DNA of 35,234 nucleotides from JALHOQ01 sp038144835 (GTDB lineage: Bacteria; Bdellovibrionota; Bdellovibrionia; Bdellovibrionales; UBA1609), in NCBI GenBank assembly GCA_038144835.1, contig JAYQON010000016.1:1-35234 (forward strand), read 5' to 3'. A program made the position numbers and the translations under genes. Below, piece by piece: positions 32,863 through 35,234 of this stretch. The notes beneath the pieces were generated by a model. That model saw nothing but the letters and a program-made list of their open reading frames with translations. It did no database searches and was not told the DNA's origin. The first letter of the stretch is position 1, and every line of letters begins with the position of its first letter.

Positions 32863-33684
32863 CTAGCGCTTTTGGGTTCTGCGCGCAGGGGGTATAGACT
32901 TAGGTGTGGGGGGGCCGAAAGGCTCTAAATTTTCAACCTTTTCTGGCCTACTTTCACATTCCACAACTTCTTGCGGTTGGTCCAACGTTTGTTCACCGTA
33001 ATTGACCCTCAAGATTAGAGTACCTTTTTCAACACTTACCGCTCGTGAGCAAGACCCGTCGGCTGTGAGGTCTTCCTCAGCGCAACCAGCAAACTCGTAA
33101 TCAATGTAGTTTTCGGCATGCTTCGCAACGTGCATTTGCTCTTCAGTGGGTGATGCGTTTACTAAAAAACGCAAAACAGGTTTGCCTTGCTCATCAAAAG
33201 ACGTCCTGTCGAATTTTAGCGATTGCCAGGTTTTGGTCATTTCAGAACGAGGGCCACTGCAAGTGGTACGATTGAAAATATAGACGGAGGCTCCTTTAAA
33301 TGAGCCCAGCCAGGCTCTCGGGGTTAGAATAATCTCGGCCACGGGTTTTTTAATATCCTCAGGGCGTTCGCTGAGAATATTGTTTGCACAGTCTTTGCGT
33401 ACAATTTGGCGAACTTGACGCTCCAACGTGACTTGTCGTCGCTCGATCACCCGCTTTTTGTCGACTGAAAAATCTTTACGGGATGGGCACGAGAGAGCGT
33501 GCATCCACATTTTACTTTGACGTCGAACCTCAGGAGGAGGCTCATTTTGAGCTTCAGGCTTGATTTTAACAACTGGCTCAATCTTGGCGGGAGGGGGTGA
33601 GGTTTTTTCATCTGCTTTTTCTTTTCCACAAGCCGCTACCCCTGTAAGAACAACAGCAAGCATGACAATCTTCGTCTTAGACAT
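32863..33684 (-). CDS. Lipoprotein, hypothetical, 273 aa
   Basis: The signal MSKTKIVMLAVVLTGVAACGK gives a lipid-attachment Cys at residue 19. Residues about 20-55 are Pro/Lys/Glu-rich linker. The rest has five further cysteines (for example in HALSCPSRKDF, KDCANN, RTTCSGPRS, AGCAEEDLT and VECES) and strand-rich sequence (SVYIFNRTTC, GTLILRVNYGEQTL). ATG is preceded by AAGGA. No family recognised. It is the first gene of a minus-strand pair and its upstream region carries the repeat element and assembly gap. Confidence 0.75.
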   Translation of the reverse strand: MSKTKIVMLAVVLTGVAACGKEKADEKTSPPPAKIEPVVKIKPEAQNEPPPEVRRQSKMWMHALSCPSRKDFSVDKKRVIERRQVTLERQVRQIVRKDCANNILSERPEDIKKPVAEIILTPRAWLGSFKGASVYIFNRTTCSGPRSEMTKTWQSLKFDRTSFDEQGKPVLRFLVNASPTEEQMHVAKHAENYIDYEFAGCAEEDLTADGSCSRAVSVEKGTLILRVNYGEQTLDQPQEVVECESRPEKVENLEPFGPPTPKSIPPARRTQKR

Positions 33685-33799
33685 TCTGAATCCTTTCAGT
33701 TCTTAGGCCCTGGCGGCCGTATTCTTAGTCTTTAACCAAAAGCTCGCAATTCCTGGACCAAAGCCGCCAACCTGAGCAGTTCTTTCGCTTGTGCCTGTT

Positions 33800-33920
33800 G
33801 ATTGAAAAAATTTTATGTTTTGGCCGTTCCTCGACCCCGGTCGCGATTGTTTGAAAACAAGAAAAAACCGCGCAAAATCGGTCACCCCGCACCTGCGCAG
33901 AAAAAAAAACAAACAAGAGA
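33800..33920. repeat. Structured repeat element, copy A
   Basis: Aligns to copy B through GGYCRTTCCTYG and ATTGTTTSAAAACAAGA. Hairpin 1: CGAC (33833-33836) with GTCG (33841-33844). Hairpin 2: GCGCA (33871-33875) with TGCGC (33895-33899), loop 19 nt, then an A-rich and GAGAG-containing end just before the gap. Confidence 0.7.
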
Positions 33921-33924
33921 GCAG

Positions 33925-33934
33925 NNNNNNNNNN
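33925..33934. other. Assembly gap (10 N)
   Basis: Ten unknown bases lie between two repeat copies, so extra copies may have been lost here. Confidence 0.98.
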
Positions 33935-33957
33935 ATAAGCATTTCAATTGTTCAAGT

Positions 33958-34076
33958 TGTTTGAAAAATTTTTCTTTTATTGGCATTCCTTGGCTTAGGT
34001 CGAGATTGTTTCAAAACAAGACAAACGGACCATATCGCGCTCACGCAGAAGGTCCGATGAAAAAAAGAGAGAGAAG
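33958..34076. repeat. Structured repeat element, copy B
   Basis: Diverged second copy. Hairpin 1: TGGC (33991-33994) with GTCG (33999-34002), using two G-U pairs. Hairpin 2: CGGACC (34026-34031) with GGTCCG (34051-34056), loop 19 nt as in copy A. The end is A-rich then GAGAGAG. An ATG at 34057 directly follows the second hairpin, in frame with the next gene. Confidence 0.7.
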
Positions 34077-34119
34077 GAATCTCTTTCATCAATTCTCCGT
34101 TTCACATGGAGGTGAAGTT

Positions 34120-34557
34120 ATGGAGAAAATCAGTCGCATCGTTCGCGGCAACTCACGAGTTGCGGCGGTCGATCTTAAAAGTGCGGCTCCAATACGCCCT
34201 GGTGCGCCCAGTTTCGGGCGCCCCGTCGGCGAATCGACCGCTCTAAAATCCAGTATGATGAGTACCGCCGATCGAGCTGTAGCCATTCATAAAGAATTGA
34301 ATGAGGCAAAGCTGGCAAATACTCATGAGACGATTGTGCAGAATATGGCCGATCGTTTCTTCATGGATCGAATGCGCCAATCTCAGTCCGATGAGGGCGT
34401 GTCGTCCGAGATCCCGAGGGTTGAGCTTTCTCCACCCTCAGAAGTTCAAGTGTCGCCCATTGAAGAAGAGGGCCAAGAGGCCAGTCAAGAAATCGATTTG
34501 GCGGCATCATCGTACAGCTACACTCCGCGCGGATCATTCATAGACGTTCGAGCCTAA
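34120..34557 (+). CDS. Hypothetical soluble protein, 145 aa
   Basis: ATG at 34120 is chosen because GGAGGTGA precedes it by about 5 nt; ATG at 34057 (with AGAAGGT upstream) is in frame and possible, adding 21 residues. The protein begins MEKISRIVRGNSRVAAVDLK, has no signal peptide, one helical segment (STADRAVAIHKELNEAKLANTHETIVQNMADRFF) and a Ser/Glu/Pro-rich tail ending SYTPRGSFIDVRA. I do not recognise the family. Its stop overlaps the convergent ATPase gene by 4 bp. Confidence 0.75.
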   Translation: MEKISRIVRGNSRVAAVDLKSAAPIRPGAPSFGRPVGESTALKSSMMSTADRAVAIHKELNEAKLANTHETIVQNMADRFFMDRMRQSQSDEGVSSEIPRVELSPPSEVQVSPIEEEGQEASQEIDLAASSYSYTPRGSFIDVRA

Positions 34558-35234
34558 ACTGGTTCGAGCAAAAAACCTACGCTTTCTAAGGCGGCCAAGC
34601 GGTAAATGCCCGCAAGGCGACGTTGGCCGTCTTTCAAATCACACATAATGAGTGCATCTATACTCAGCTGAATGAGTTGACGAACCGCTTGCAGCTGCCA
34701 TTGTGGAGCTCCAAGTTGCACAAGCATTTCCAGCCGCAATAGAGCCTGCCGAGGGTCGGAGGCGTGCAAAGTGCCCATACTTCCGCTATGACCCGTTGCA
34801 AGTGCTAAAAGCAAATCTTTGGCCTCTGGCCCGCGCACTTCACCCACCACAAGACGTGATGGACGCATACGCAAGCTCTGTCGCACAAGCTCGGCGAGTG
34901 AAACTTCGCACAGCTGTGCAGATTCGGGACGAGTGAGCAATTTCGTGCTGGCAGAGTTGGGGCGCGGAAGCTCGTCAGTATCCTCAATAGCTACAATGCG
35001 CTCGTCTTCGTTCAGTGCCAGTAAACATGCACTTAGAACAGTGGTTTTTCCTGAACCTGTAGGTCCGCACACGAGAAGATTGCTGCGAGAAAGGAGAAGT
35101 TTTTTAATTTTATCGATTTGTTTCTGAGAACCCCAATGTCTTTCAGCCAAGGCTGCGAGTGTCCAACGTATGTCTGGAGTACGACGTAAAGTCAGATGAA
35201 ATGAACAATGTGTGAGCGGGGCGCAGGTCAGGTG
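34554..35234 (-). CDS. cpaF: CpaF/TadA-type secretion ATPase, partial (5' end outside window)
   Basis: Hexameric ATPase that powers Tad/Flp-type pilus assembly or related secretion. The reading frame stays open to the window edge (RRTPDIRWTLAAL before the first in-window TTG), so the gene starts beyond 35234. It has Walker A GPTGSGKTT, the Asp box EDTDELP, Walker B LVVGEVRGPEAKDLL and the His box GHSGSMGTLHASDPRQAL, all typical of CpaF. The C-terminal part is complete with a stop at 34554. Whether other Tad genes are linked cannot be seen. Confidence 0.9.
   Translation of the reverse strand, partial: HLTCAPLTHCSFHLTLRRTPDIRWTLAALAERHWGSQKQIDKIKKLLLSRSNLLVCGPTGSGKTTVLSACLLALNEDERIVAIEDTDELPRPNSASTKLLTRPESAQLCEVSLAELVRQSLRMRPSRLVVGEVRGPEAKDLLLALATGHSGSMGTLHASDPRQALLRLEMLVQLGAPQWQLQAVRQLIQLSIDALIMCDLKDGQRRLAGIYRLAALESVGFLLEPV

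Larger units (their letters stand above)
33685..34119. other. Repeat-bearing intergenic region with assembly gap
   Basis: No gene is supported, although long open frames pass through it on both strands, including across the run of N. It contains two diverged copies of a roughly 115-bp element (about 33800-33920 and 33958-34076), the 10-base gap (33925-33934) and, before the 34120 gene, AAAGAGA/TCTCTTT (34064-34086), another perfect 7-bp inverted repeat. Confidence 0.75.

Noticed and set aside
33703..33942. Minus-strand open frame through the repeat and gap
   Set aside because: It starts in the N run, is low in complexity and has no recognisable product; it is a shadow of the repeat.
33802..34119. 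Open frame on the plus strand running through both repeat copies and the run of N into the 34120 gene
   Set aside because: No ribosome binding site, it begins at TTG within the repeat, and the frame across the gap is arbitrary. The pattern is better explained by repeated structured DNA.

Overview
The window looks like a chromosomal piece of a Bdellovibrio-like member of the Bdellovibrionota, or another motile Gram-negative relative. The basis is a complete late flagellar export and regulation cluster (fliL to fliA), many secreted, lipoprotein and beta-barrel proteins with no obvious function, two adjacent DUF507 proteins and a CpaF-type ATPase. This placement is by gene content only. The window is gene-dense and mostly core-like. 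I see no insertion sequence, prophage, CRISPR array, tRNA or rRNA. There is one 10-base assembly gap (33925-33934).

Layout. 1-3944 (minus): bifunctional penicillin-binding protein 1B, a small six-cysteine secreted protein with its own promoter, and a secreted hypothetical protein. 3956-6604 (plus): two overlapping DUF507 genes, a GroES-like co-chaperonin carrying a roughly 63-residue lysine-rich N-terminal tail, and an outer-membrane barrel protein ending at a strong terminator. 6974-9544 (plus): a secreted Gln/Asn-rich protein and lysine 2,3-aminomutase. 9513-11828 (minus): PcrA/UvrD helicase. 11941-13655 (plus): a predicted metallopeptidase lipoprotein overlapping a barrel-like protein. 13649-14656 (minus): a SPOR-domain protein with an in-frame 18-bp tandem repeat. 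14766-15575: inositol monophosphatase family. 15584-16453 (minus): secreted hypothetical.

16699-27307 (plus) is the flagellar unit fliL-fliM-fliN-fliO-fliP-fliQ-fliR-flhB-flhA-flhF-flhG-fliA. It is tightly packed and often overlapping. An excellent sigma-54 promoter match (16631-16646) lies just upstream, and a sigma-70-like promoter sits before fliA. These genes cover the switch (fliM, fliN), the export gate (fliO/P/Q/R, flhB, flhA), flagellar placement (flhF, flhG) and the late sigma factor.

27304-30315 (minus): a PHA-granule-type small protein, an RpoH-type sigma factor with a long N-terminal extension, and a TMTC-like membrane glycosyltransferase with TPRs. 30443-32245 (plus): aspartyl-tRNA synthetase with residues typical of the non-discriminating type, followed by a bidirectional terminator. 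32296-33684 (minus): a secreted protein and a lipoprotein, separated by two perfect inverted repeats. 33685-34119 holds the assembly gap flanked by two diverged copies of a repeat whose predicted hairpins are kept by compensatory changes. 34120-34557: hypothetical. 34554-35234 (minus): CpaF-type ATPase, cut by the window edge.

The most unusual items are the lysine-tailed GroES next to paired DUF507 genes, the duplicated hairpin element around the gap, the sigma-54 site before fliL, and the near-absence of space between convergent genes.
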